A stretch of DNA of 64,000 bases, from contig CAXBJB010000006.1 of assembly GCA_963976055.1 (NCBI GenBank), forward strand, positions 124,001-188,000, written 5' to 3'. The stretch comes from UBA1479 sp963976055. GTDB lineage: Bacteria > Pseudomonadota > Alphaproteobacteria > Rhodospirillales > Casp-alpha2. The notes beneath the pieces are model-generated. The model saw nothing but the letters and a program-made list of their open reading frames with translations, made no database searches and was not told the DNA's origin. Positions 52,726-61,619 of this stretch are shown here, one piece after another; within the stretch, counting starts at the first letter, position 1, and each line of letters opens with the position of its first letter. Made by a program: the position numbers and the translations under genes.

Positions 52726-53424
52726 TTATTTGCTTTGGCCGGTGGCGTTTTCGATGGCGCGGTCCATGATCGCCCGCTCTTTCGAGCCATAGGCGTCCTT
52801 TGGTGTGGTTTTCCCGCCGTCAGCCGGCGGGGTGAACAGGCGCTTGAGGGCCTCGCCCTCGGTCTTGGGCAAATTGGGCATGCGCCCGGAAAAGCCCGAA
52901 GGGGCGGCTTCCTTCAGCTTGCCTTCCAGGTTGTCGGGAATCAGGCCGCGCAGGGTGTCCGATCCCCGCAGAATCAGGGGCATGGACTTGGCGTCGCGGA
53001 TCCATTTCGGCTGTTCCTCGGGCGTCATCAGGAATTCGATGCCGAGGTAGATCAGGCAGACGATGAGGCCGCCCCGCACCAGGCCGAACAAAAAGCCCAG
53101 GGAACGGTCGAGCACGTTGAGCGAGCTTTGCTGAATGTGCTTGGCGATGGCGCGGATGATGAACGACAGGGAAAACAGGGTGAACACGAAGACCACGACG
53201 CCGGCCGCCAGATCCGCCACAAGCTGGATGGGGATCAGGTCACGGGCATAGGGCTGGACATAGGGAAAGCCGTAGATGGTCGCGAAAATGGCGCCGACCC
53301 AGCCGCCGATCGACAGGATTTCGTGCATGAAGCCGCGGGCATAGGCGAACACGGCGGATACCAGCAGCACCGCGAGGACGGCGAGATCAACCACGTTCAC
53401 CGGCAGATCCTTAAGGGGTTCCAT
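52726..53424 (-). CDS. cvpA: CvpA-family membrane protein
   Basis: A 232-residue inner-membrane protein with four predicted helices in the first ~165 residues (VVDLAVLAVLLVSAVFAYARGF at the start) and a hydrophilic tail rich in Pro and Lys. CvpA proteins are needed for colicin V export and are often found next to purF, as here, 60 bases upstream of it. Their actual function is still unclear. Confidence 0.9.
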   Translation of the reverse strand: MEPLKDLPVNVVDLAVLAVLLVSAVFAYARGFMHEILSIGGWVGAIFATIYGFPYVQPYARDLIPIQLVADLAAGVVVFVFTLFSLSFIIRAIAKHIQQSSLNVLDRSLGFLFGLVRGGLIVCLIYLGIEFLMTPEEQPKWIRDAKSMPLILRGSDTLRGLIPDNLEGKLKEAAPSGFSGRMPNLPKTEGEALKRLFTPPADGGKTTPKDAYGSKERAIMDRAIENATGQSK

Positions 53425-53449
53425 GTCGCGGTCCGCCTCCGGCGCCCGG

Positions 53450-54874
53450 TCACGAAGCGGACCGGGCGGGCTGTTTGGGCGCCGCGCCTGTTTCGAATAG
53501 GGTCACAAGGTCGTCCAACCGTTCCAGCGCCTTCACCGTCAGGCCCGCGTCGCGGGCGGCCGCCCCTTCCTTGCTTTTGCCCCGGACCCTCGGCACGAAG
53601 GCGCCGGTAAAGCCCAGCTTGCCGGCTTCTTTCAGGCGCACATCCGTGCGGCTGACGGGGCGGATTTCCCCGGACAGGCCGATTTCGCCGAACACCACCG
53701 TTTCCGGCGGCAGGGCCACGCCCGTCAGGGACGACACCAAAGCCGCGGCGACGGCAAGGTCCGCCGCCGGCTCGCCGATGCGAAGCCCGCCGGCCACGTT
53801 TAGGTACACGTCGCATGCCCCCAGCGCAAGGCCGCACCGGGCTTCGAGAACGGCCAGGATCATGGACAGACGGCCGGAATCCCAGCCGACCACGGCGCGC
53901 CGCGGCGTGCCGAGCGATGAATGTGCCACCAGGGCCTGAATTTCCACCAGCACCGGGCGGGATCCTTCGATCCCGGCGAATACGGCCGAGCCGGCCTCAC
54001 GGCCGTCGCCGTCGTCACGGTCGCCCAAAAACAGGGCGGAGGGATTGGTGATTTCGTTCAGGCCGCCGTCGGTCATTTCGAACACGCCGATCTCGTCGGC
54101 CGGGCCGAAGCGGTTCTTGACAGCGCGCAGGATGCGGAACTGGTGGCCGCGCTCGCCCTCGAAATACAGCACCGTATCGACCATGTGTTCAAGCACGCGG
54201 GGGCCGGCGATGGTGCCTTCCTTGGTGACATGGCCGACCAGGATCAGCGCAAAGCCCCGGCGCTTGGCCAGGCGGATCAACTCCTGGGCCGAGGTCCGCA
54301 CCTGGGCAACCGTGCCGGGGGCCGATTCCAGGGTATCGACGAACATGGTCTGGATGCTGTCGATGATGACCAGGTCCGGGCCGCCGGGAGCGTCCAGGGT
54401 GGCTACGATGTCGCGCACATTGGTTGCCGCCGTCAACTGCACCGGGGCGTCGGACAAGCCCAGGCGCCGGGCGCGCAGACGAAGTTGTTCGACCGCTTCC
54501 TCGCCCGAGATATAGGCGGTTGAATGATTGGCGGCCAGTTTGGCCGCGACCTGCATCAGAAGGGTCGATTTGCCGATCCCCGGGTCGCCGCCGACCAGCA
54601 CGGCGGAGCCCTGCACGAGACCGCCGCCGGTGACGCGGTCGAACTCTTCCATATTGGCGGTCCAACGCGGCGGCTGGGGATTCTCGCCCTTCAGACCGAC
54701 GAATTCGATCCTGCGGCCCTTGCGGCCGGTGCCCAGGCCCTTGGGCGTGGCGTCGCCCTGGGATTCCTCGACCAGGGTGTTCCAGGCGTCGCAGCCGTCG
54801 CACTTGCCGGACCACCGATGATGGACGGCGCCGCATTCCTGACAGACGTACTGGCTCGCCGGGCGCTTGGCCAA
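53450..54874 (-). CDS. radA: DNA repair ATPase RadA
   Basis: A 474-residue RecA-like protein for recombination intermediate processing. It has an N-terminal four-cysteine zinc finger (CQECG, CDGC), Walker A GGDPGIGKST near residues 93-102, the RadA motif KNRFGPADEIG, and a C-terminal Lon-like domain. It lies upstream of cvpA on the same strand. Confidence 0.95.
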   Translation of the reverse strand: MAKRPASQYVCQECGAVHHRWSGKCDGCDAWNTLVEESQGDATPKGLGTGRKGRRIEFVGLKGENPQPPRWTANMEEFDRVTGGGLVQGSAVLVGGDPGIGKSTLLMQVAAKLAANHSTAYISGEEAVEQLRLRARRLGLSDAPVQLTAATNVRDIVATLDAPGGPDLVIIDSIQTMFVDTLESAPGTVAQVRTSAQELIRLAKRRGFALILVGHVTKEGTIAGPRVLEHMVDTVLYFEGERGHQFRILRAVKNRFGPADEIGVFEMTDGGLNEITNPSALFLGDRDDGDGREAGSAVFAGIEGSRPVLVEIQALVAHSSLGTPRRAVVGWDSGRLSMILAVLEARCGLALGACDVYLNVAGGLRIGEPAADLAVAAALVSSLTGVALPPETVVFGEIGLSGEIRPVSRTDVRLKEAGKLGFTGAFVPRVRGKSKEGAAARDAGLTVKALERLDDLVTLFETGAAPKQPARSAS

Positions 54875-55033
54875 TGGAACCTTGCCTTTCCGGGGTGATC
54901 GAGATGGACAGTTCGAATTCGTTTCTCATATCGCGTGGGGCGGGCAGGGGCAAGGCAAACCCGGGCCGCCACTACCTGCGAATCTTGCCCGAATCTCGGT
55001 TTGCCGCCATAAGAATGCGGTCGGGAGGGCATC

Positions 55034-55585
55034 ATGAACGACGATAACGACACAGCAGCGAACCTCACGCCGGCCGCGGCCGAGCGCCAAGTCGACCGAG
55101 GCATGACGTTGGCGGAGCGCATGGATCTGGACGGGGCGCTGGCCGACTTTACCGCCGTCGAGGCTGCCTTGCGCTTTTCCCCCGACCCGGCAGCGCGGGT
55201 GCAATGGGCGCGATCCCTTAACGGCCTCGGCTTTATCGACATGATGGATGCCAAGGCAGCGCGGGCCGCCGTGCCGGAACTGGACGCGGACGCGGAGCAG
55301 GCCTTTCGTTGGGGGCTGAAACAGGCGCTTGCGCGGTTCGACCAATCCCTCGCAATTCAAGGCGAGCCGACCTATCGGACCTATGCGGCGGGCAACAGGG
55401 CCTATGCCCTGGCCCTTCTGGACCGCACCGACGACGCGCGGGAGGCCTTCCAGCGCCTGTTCGCGGAGGGCGGGCACGCGGCCTATGACGGCCAAGTGCG
55501 GGATACGGAACGCCACCCGATCCCCGAGGACCGGGCGGTCCGGCGTCTGATTGACGACGTTTGGCATGAAATGGGCGAAACCTGA
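55034..55585 (+). CDS. Hypothetical TPR-like protein
   Basis: A 183-residue soluble, acidic protein with helical pairs that resemble TPR units (LDGALADFTAVEAALRF, YAAGNRAYALALLDRTDDA). No signal peptide or catalytic motif, and no family that I recognise. It is transcribed against the neighbouring radA and mla genes, interrupting an otherwise co-directional run. Confidence 0.65.
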   Translation: MNDDNDTAANLTPAAAERQVDRGMTLAERMDLDGALADFTAVEAALRFSPDPAARVQWARSLNGLGFIDMMDAKAARAAVPELDADAEQAFRWGLKQALARFDQSLAIQGEPTYRTYAAGNRAYALALLDRTDDAREAFQRLFAEGGHAAYDGQVRDTERHPIPEDRAVRRLIDDVWHEMGET

Positions 55586-55693
55586 ACGGCAGGCCCTTGA
55601 ACTTCCTGCGGTTTTCTCCGAAGAGTTAAGGCAAGGAGCGGCGCGGACGATGATCCGGCCGCAAAATCAATGAACGCGTTTCGGGAGGACATC

Positions 55694-56059
55694 ATGGCCG
55701 ACGACAATTTCTTCAATCTTCACGACCTTTCCCAGGGCATCCATCGCGTGCTCTGCGACGGCATCGAAACCCGCATCTTCCCGGGCGACCAGGCCATGCT
55801 GTCCGTCGTGCGGGCGGAACCCAACGCCCAGGGCAGCATCCACAGCCACCCGCAGGAACAATGGGGGGTGATGCTCGAAGGATCGGGCGTGCGGACCCAG
55901 GACGGCAAGGAATTCCCGGTGAAGGTGGGGGATTTCTGGTGTTCGCCCGGCGGGGTGGAGCACGGCTTCAAGGCCGGGCCCGGGGGGGCCGTGATCCTCG
56001 ATATCTTCTCGCCGCCGCGCGACGAGTACAAAAAGGCGGGGGCGGGATTTTCCGGCTAG
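55694..56059 (+). CDS. Cupin-domain protein
   Basis: A 121-residue single-domain cupin from ATG 55694 behind GGGAGGA. Motif 1 is GSIHSHPQEQWGVMLEG, with two histidines and a glutamine/glutamate for metal binding; motif 2 is GDFWCSPGGVEHGF. Small cupins of this kind are dioxygenases, isomerases or sensors; nothing nearby suggests the substrate. Follows the TPR-like gene by about 110 bases. Confidence 0.82.
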   Translation: MADDNFFNLHDLSQGIHRVLCDGIETRIFPGDQAMLSVVRAEPNAQGSIHSHPQEQWGVMLEGSGVRTQDGKEFPVKVGDFWCSPGGVEHGFKAGPGGAVILDIFSPPRDEYKKAGAGFSG

Positions 56060-56077
56060 GGAGGATCGCGCGCCAGC

Positions 56078-57103
56078 CTATTTCAAATATTTTGCGAAGG
56101 CGTCCGACGCCAGGGCGCATTTTGCGGGCGGATAGTCTCTTGAATCCATGGGGATCGCCAAGCGAATACCCGTGACAGAAGGCTGTTCGAGCCGGGAGTT
56201 CAGAATGATCCCGACGCGCCGCGCGACGCCCGCAAGAATCTGTTCATCGAACACGTCGATATCCTGGAATGCCTTGCTGAGTTCCACGTTCAGAGTGCTC
56301 AGGATATGGGGTAACTGTCGGCACACGTTGGCAACATTGTCCTCGTCCTTGACGAAGATAAACGGCATCACGTGGCTCGGGCCGCGTTTCCATTTGCCGA
56401 GGCTGCGTGGAAGGGTGACGTGGCGCAGAACAACGGCCACGGGTGCTGTCGCGGCCTCTCGCTTCGTTGGCTTGAATTCGGGCAGGGGCATGTCCTGCGG
56501 GGCCGACGTTGCCTTCGGCGTGTCTTTGCCATCCGCATCCTCTTTTGGTGGGGCGGCGGAATCTTGGCCGGCGGAATGCTCTGCGCGCTCAATATCTTCC
56601 GCCGTGTGTGTCCCGCCAATGACGAGGGCGGCGATGACCCCGACCAATAGGATTGTCAAAACGAGACCCAGGCCGATGAAGTATTTGGGGTTCTTGAACA
56701 GAAGGTAGATGGCGTTTTTCGTGGCGGCCGAACCGGTGGCGCGCCGGTTCTTCCGGCGTTTTTTTCTTTTCTTACCGGCCAGATAGGCCTGGGCCATTTC
56801 CTGTCGCTGGGTCTTGATTTGGCGCAGCATGGCGATTGCGGCGTCCGTTGGGACGGCACCACCCGACTGGGCCAACAGGTCGTCAAGTTGCCGGGTTAAT
56901 TGTGCAACCTGAAGCTCGTCATTATCCCGGGTGAACAACTGCCGGATCACGATCATCATGCAGGCGCGCAGGTTATCCGACGTTTGGGCGGTGCGGATCA
57001 CCGAGACCAAACCTTGATCGGGGTCTTCAAAGACTTTTTCCCAATCGGTGACGCCATCCGGTGTTTGCGGAAAGGCCGGCTTGTTCGTTTCACCCATTTT
57101 CAT
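56078..57103 (-). CDS. Single-pass membrane protein of unknown function
   Basis: From ATG 57103 the protein has 341 residues. Residues ~1-105 are soluble and helical, then a very basic stretch (KKRKKRRKNRRATG) leads into one TM near 142-165 (FIGLGLVLTILLVGVIAALVI). The remaining ~170 residues, probably periplasmic, begin with an acidic Pro-rich linker and end with a small domain. No family recognised. ATG 57097 is an alternative start. Downstream of mlaF on the same strand by 75 bases, but not a usual mla component. Confidence 0.62.
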   Translation of the reverse strand: MKMGETNKPAFPQTPDGVTDWEKVFEDPDQGLVSVIRTAQTSDNLRACMMIVIRQLFTRDNDELQVAQLTRQLDDLLAQSGGAVPTDAAIAMLRQIKTQRQEMAQAYLAGKKRKKRRKNRRATGSAATKNAIYLLFKNPKYFIGLGLVLTILLVGVIAALVIGGTHTAEDIERAEHSAGQDSAAPPKEDADGKDTPKATSAPQDMPLPEFKPTKREAATAPVAVVLRHVTLPRSLGKWKRGPSHVMPFIFVKDEDNVANVCRQLPHILSTLNVELSKAFQDIDVFDEQILAGVARRVGIILNSRLEQPSVTGIRLAIPMDSRDYPPAKCALASDAFAKYLK

Positions 57104-57178
57104 CACATTCTTTTTCAGGTGCGATGCCCATAAGACAGGCCGCCGCCCGCCAACCATTCAATTGAGGGGCGGGGCGTC

Positions 57179-57949
57179 TCAGGCCCGCACCTGCATCTTG
57201 ATCGGCCCATCGACGCGGCCGTGGACGAATTGGTCGACGATCGGGTTGGCCGCCGCCTCGGCGGAATCCGGATCGCCGGCCCAGACGATCTTGCCTTGAT
57301 ACAGCATGGCGATGCGGTCGCCGGTCTTGCGCGCCGATTCCATATCGTGGGAGATCGACAGCGCCGTGGCACCTACCTCGCGATTCACGTGGACGATCAA
57401 CTCGTTGATCATGTCGGCCATGATCGGGTCGAGGCCTGTCGTCGGTTCGTCGAAAAAGATGATTTCCGGGTCCGTGGCGATGGCGCGGGCGAGTCCCACG
57501 CGTTTCTGCATGCCGATGGACAGATCCGACGGCCAAGCGTCGGCCAGGTGTGGCTTGAGGCCGACCAGGGCGAGCTTCTTGAGGGCGATTTCGCGCGCTT
57601 CGCCGCGCCCATATTGCCCCCGCGACAGCAGGCCGAAGGCGACGTTTTCCCAGACAGGAAGGGAATCGAACAGGGCGCCGCCCTGAAACAGCATGCCGAC
57701 CTGGCGGTTGACCTGGTCGCGCGCCGACGCCGACATGCCCGTTACTTCCTTGCCGTCGATCTTGATGGAGCCCGCGTCGGGCCGAAGCAGGCCCAGGATG
57801 CATTTCAGCGTCACCGACTTGCCCGTGCCCGAACCGCCGATGATGACCACGCTTTCGCCCTTGGAAACCTCCAGATCGACCCCGGTCAGGACCTTCTTGG
57901 TCCCGAAGGCCTTGGTCACGCCGCGCAATTGGATTTTCGGCTCGACCAT
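57179..57949 (-). CDS. mlaF: MlaF-like ABC transporter ATP-binding protein
   Basis: A 256-residue ABC ATPase with Walker A GGSGTGKSVT at residues 38-47, signature DLSIGMQKR in the form typical for Mla ATPases, Walker B EIIFFDEPTTGLDP and the H-loop ALSISHD. Works with the MlaE permease encoded 10 bases upstream to move phospholipids between the inner and outer membranes. The MlaD substrate-binding gene is not in this window. Confidence 0.92.
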   Translation of the reverse strand: MVEPKIQLRGVTKAFGTKKVLTGVDLEVSKGESVVIIGGSGTGKSVTLKCILGLLRPDAGSIKIDGKEVTGMSASARDQVNRQVGMLFQGGALFDSLPVWENVAFGLLSRGQYGRGEAREIALKKLALVGLKPHLADAWPSDLSIGMQKRVGLARAIATDPEIIFFDEPTTGLDPIMADMINELIVHVNREVGATALSISHDMESARKTGDRIAMLYQGKIVWAGDPDSAEAAANPIVDQFVHGRVDGPIKMQVRA

Positions 57950-57959
57950 GGTGCCCGCC

Positions 57960-58733
57960 TTACAGGCCGAAGAAGGCTTCGGTCAGGATGTAGTTGAAGC
58001 AGAGGATCAGGATCGAGGACGAGACCACGGAATTGGTCGTCGCCGCCCCCACGCCCTGGGCGCCGCCCTTGGAATAATAGCCGTGGTAGCAGCCCATCAA
58101 CGCCACCAGGAAGCCGAACACCGATGCCTTCACAAGGCCGGAAATGACGTCCAGCGGTTCCAGGAAATCCCAGGTGTTCTGCAGGTAGATGGCCGGGTTG
58201 AAGCCCAGCTTGTAGACCGACACCAGAAAGCCGCCGAACACGCCGATGATGTCGGCGACGAAAATCAGAATCGGCAGCATGATCACCCCGGCGATGATGC
58301 GTGGTACTACCAGGTATTTGAAGGCGTTGGTCGAGAGCGTCGTCAGCGCGTCGATCTGTTCGGTCACCCGCATGGTGCCGATCTCGGCCGCCATGGACGC
58401 ACCCACACGCCCGGCGATCATCAGCCCGCCCAGCACGGGAGCCAGTTCGCGGGTGATCGACAGGACGACCACGTTGGCGATGGCGCCCTCGGCCGAGAAA
58501 CGGGCGAAGCCGGTATAGCTTTGCAGTGCCAGCACCATGCCCGCGAAGATCGCCGTCAAGCCGACCACCGGCAGGGAGAAATACCCGATCTCGACCATCT
58601 GGCGGATCATGATGCGGGGGTAATAGGGCGGTAGGAAGCAATGGGTGACCGCGGTCGCGGCGAACATGATGAGCCGCCCTGCGGCGCCGAGAAAGGCCAG
58701 GAAGACCCGGCCGATGGCTTGCAGGAGCTTCAT
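57960..58733 (-). CDS. mlaE: MlaE-like ABC transporter permease
   Basis: A 257-residue membrane protein with about five helices and the MlaE-family stretches LPVVGLTAIFAGMVLALQ, ELAPVLGGLMIAGRVGASMAAEIGTMRVTEQIDAL and PRIIAGVIMLPIL. Forms the core of a lipid transporter with MlaF. Stands between alr and mlaF with short gaps, part of a conserved run. Confidence 0.93.
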   Translation of the reverse strand: MKLLQAIGRVFLAFLGAAGRLIMFAATAVTHCFLPPYYPRIMIRQMVEIGYFSLPVVGLTAIFAGMVLALQSYTGFARFSAEGAIANVVVLSITRELAPVLGGLMIAGRVGASMAAEIGTMRVTEQIDALTTLSTNAFKYLVVPRIIAGVIMLPILIFVADIIGVFGGFLVSVYKLGFNPAIYLQNTWDFLEPLDVISGLVKASVFGFLVALMGCYHGYYSKGGAQGVGAATTNSVVSSSILILCFNYILTEAFFGL

Positions 58734-58738
58734 CGTGT

Positions 58739-59875
58739 CTAAGCCGCGCCGTCCGCGTAGACGCGGTGATACCGGCGGCCGAGCGAGGTCAGAATTTCAT
58801 AGCCGATGGTTCCGGCCTGGGTGGCCAGATCGTCGACCGTGTGGCGGGGGCCGATCAGGTCGACCGTCATGCCGGGCCGGCACTGGGCCTCGGGTACGGC
58901 CGTCACGTCGATGGTGATGAGATCCATGGATACCCGTCCCACTAGGGGCGCCTCGTAGTCCCCGATATACGCCGTTGCCCGGTTGCCGAGAGAACGGAGA
59001 TAGCCGTCCGCATAGCCCACGGGCAGGGTCGCGATGCGGGAAGGGCCCGCGATCCGGTGGGTGGCACCGTAGCCAACGGTCTCGGCACTGTCAACGTCCC
59101 GCACCTGCAGGATTTTTGCTTTCAGACGAACGACTTGCGCCATGGGGTTGGGGCTGCCGGGGGTCGGGTTGACGCCGTAGAGGGCGACCCCCGGGCGGGC
59201 CAGATCGAAGTGATAATCGGGCCCGAGGAACACGCCCGACGAATTTGCGAAGGACGCCTGCCCCATGGGCAGATGTGCCCTGGCGTCCCGGAACAGGGCA
59301 AGCTGCTGGGCGTTCTGCGGGCTGTCTTCGTCGGCGGAGGCGAGGTGGCTCATCACGATTTGGATGTCGAGGCCGTCGAGCAAGGAGGGGTCGGCCACCA
59401 CGCGGGCGTACTCCCGCCGGTCCAGGCCCAGGCGGCACATGCCCGTGTCGACATGCAGGACGCAGGGCAGGGGCTTTCCCGCCTGGGCGCAGAAGGCACG
59501 CCAGCGCGCGGCGTCGCCCAGGCAGTTGAGGGCGGGGATCAGGCCGTGTTCCAGGAACGCGTCCTCGGCCCCGTCATGGGCGCCGTTGAGGACATGGATG
59601 CGGGCGTCCGTCAGATGTCCGCGCAAGGTCACGCCTTCGTCCGCATGGGCGACGAAAAAATCGCGCGCACCTGCCGCCCACAGCGCCTTGGCCGCCGGGC
59701 CGATGCCGATGCCGTAGGCGTCCGCCTTGACCACGGCCGATGCCGTGGCGCCGCCGGTAAGCCTGTTGGAAATAAGCCGGTAATTGGCCTGAAGGGCGGC
59801 CAGATCGACGGTCAATACAGCACCGGCCAGGCGCGCGTCGACGCCGCCGGATTGCCGTTCGTCAGTCGTCGCCAT
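58739..59875 (-). CDS. alr: Alanine racemase
   Basis: A 378-residue fold type III PLP enzyme that makes D-alanine for peptidoglycan. The PLP lysine is in VVKADAYGIG near residue 49, and the second catalytic residue, a tyrosine, lies in the GYGATHR region; VSMDLITID is typical of the beta-barrel domain. Its start overlaps the dnaB stop by 14 bases. Confidence 0.94.
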   Translation of the reverse strand: MATTDERQSGGVDARLAGAVLTVDLAALQANYRLISNRLTGGATASAVVKADAYGIGIGPAAKALWAAGARDFFVAHADEGVTLRGHLTDARIHVLNGAHDGAEDAFLEHGLIPALNCLGDAARWRAFCAQAGKPLPCVLHVDTGMCRLGLDRREYARVVADPSLLDGLDIQIVMSHLASADEDSPQNAQQLALFRDARAHLPMGQASFANSSGVFLGPDYHFDLARPGVALYGVNPTPGSPNPMAQVVRLKAKILQVRDVDSAETVGYGATHRIAGPSRIATLPVGYADGYLRSLGNRATAYIGDYEAPLVGRVSMDLITIDVTAVPEAQCRPGMTVDLIGPRHTVDDLATQAGTIGYEILTSLGRRYHRVYADGAA

Positions 59876-61442
59876 GGAAACGCTGGCGGTAGGGATGGTC
59901 CTTCGACAGGTTTCCGAACCGCGTGAAGGCGCCGTTGAAATGCATGGGCACGTTGCCGATGGGGCCGTGGCGCTGCTTGGCGACGATTACTTCGGCAACC
60001 TGATGGATGTCCTGCAACGCACCTTCCCAGCGCTCCAGACGTTCGACCAGCTTGCTGTCGTCCTCGTCGGCGCGGCGCGACGGCTTCTTGCGCTCCATGT
60101 AATATTCTTCGCGGTAGATGAACATGACCACGTCGGCGTCCTGTTCGATGGACCCTGATTCACGAAGGTCCGCCAACTGCGGGCGCGGCGGGTCGCGTTG
60201 TTCGACCGTTCGCGACAATTGCGACAGGGCCAGCACGGGGACCTCCAGTTCCTTGGCCAGGGTCTTCAGACCGCGGGTGATTTCCGACACTTCCTGGACG
60301 CGGCCGTCGCTGCGACTGGTTGAGGAGCCGGACACCAGCTGAAGATAATCGATCACGATCAGGCCCAGATTGTGGCGGCGTTTCAGGCGCCGGGCACGGG
60401 TGCGGAGCGCACTGACGGTTAGCGCCGGGGTGTCGTCGATGAACAGCGGGATATTGTGCAGGGTGGTCGAGGCGCTGACCAGCTTGGTGAACTCATCGTT
60501 CTCCAGAAGCCCCTTGCGGATGCGATCGGAGCCGATTTCCGCCTGTTCCGAAAGAATACGGCTGGCCAACTGTTCCGCCGACATTTCCAGGGAGAAAAAG
60601 CCGACCACGGCGCCCTCGGCTCCTTGGGTGCGGGAATGGTTCCAGGCCACGTTGAAGGCAATGTTGGTGGCCAAGGCCGTTTTGCCCATGGAAGGCCGGC
60701 CGGCCAGGATGATCAAATCCGACGAATGCAGGCCGCCCAGCAGCGCGTCCATGTCGATGAAGTCGGTGGCCACGCCGGCCAGACCGCCGTCGCGCTTATG
60801 CGCCAGTTCGGCGGAGTTGATGGCGGCGACGACCGACGACTTGAAGTCCTGGAACCCGCCTTCGTAATTGCCCGATGTGGCAAGGTCGTAGAGCGCCTGT
60901 TCGGCGCGCTCGATCTGGTCCGTCGCGGTCTCGTCGACCTCGCCGCCATAGGCGCCGTTGACCACGTCCTCGCCCAGGTTGATCAGCTCGCGTCTCAGAT
61001 ACAGGTCATAGACGATGCGCCCGTATTCGCGGGCGTTGATGACGGTGACGGCGCTGGCCGCCAGATCGGTGAGATAGGCCGGGCCGCCGATTTCCGTGAG
61101 GGAGTTTTCGTTCTCGAAAAACCGCTTCAGGGTCACCGGGTCGGCGATCTGGCCGTGATCGATGAGCTTTTCCGCCGCCTGATATACCTTGGCGTGCTGC
61201 TCGACGGCGAAGTGTTCCGGTTTGAGGAACTCGGCGACCTGCTCATACGCCCGGTTGTTGACCAGAAGGGCGCCGAGCAGCGCCTTCTCCGCATCCAGGT
61301 TGTGCGGCATGGAGCGAAAACCCGCCGCCGCGCCGTGGTCGTGACCGCCGCCCGGGGTGCCGCGATGGGGGGCGTCGTCGTGGTACGGGTCTTCGGCGTG
61401 CGACAGGGTGTCTTCGGGGGGATCGGTGAGGGTCGTGTTCAT
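59862..61442 (-). CDS. dnaB: Replicative DNA helicase DnaB
   Basis: A 526-residue helicase. The N-terminal domain (NLDAEKALLGALLVNNRAYE) contacts primase; the RecA-like motor has Walker A AGRPSMGKTALA near residues 247-258 and LIVIDYLQLVSG as Walker B. A ~45-residue His/Gly-rich N-terminal extension precedes the usual start. Unwinds DNA at the fork. Encoded between cfa and alr, in the common order with rplI upstream. Confidence 0.96.
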   Translation of the reverse strand: MNTTLTDPPEDTLSHAEDPYHDDAPHRGTPGGGHDHGAAAGFRSMPHNLDAEKALLGALLVNNRAYEQVAEFLKPEHFAVEQHAKVYQAAEKLIDHGQIADPVTLKRFFENENSLTEIGGPAYLTDLAASAVTVINAREYGRIVYDLYLRRELINLGEDVVNGAYGGEVDETATDQIERAEQALYDLATSGNYEGGFQDFKSSVVAAINSAELAHKRDGGLAGVATDFIDMDALLGGLHSSDLIILAGRPSMGKTALATNIAFNVAWNHSRTQGAEGAVVGFFSLEMSAEQLASRILSEQAEIGSDRIRKGLLENDEFTKLVSASTTLHNIPLFIDDTPALTVSALRTRARRLKRRHNLGLIVIDYLQLVSGSSTSRSDGRVQEVSEITRGLKTLAKELEVPVLALSQLSRTVEQRDPPRPQLADLRESGSIEQDADVVMFIYREEYYMERKKPSRRADEDDSKLVERLERWEGALQDIHQVAEVIVAKQRHGPIGNVPMHFNGAFTRFGNLSKDHPYRQRFHGDD

Positions 61443-61619
61443 GGCTTACTGATTACCGAATGCCGCACCGGCGAGGTAGGGGCGGGTGTGGGGATAAGTG
61501 CTTCACCGGGGATCAATTCCATACCCGACGGTAGGAATGTGAGTATGGGGATGGATTGTGGATAAATTCAAGGCGGCCGGTCGAACGCCGGGGCAGGCGC
61601 GGTCTTGGGGCTTCTGGCG

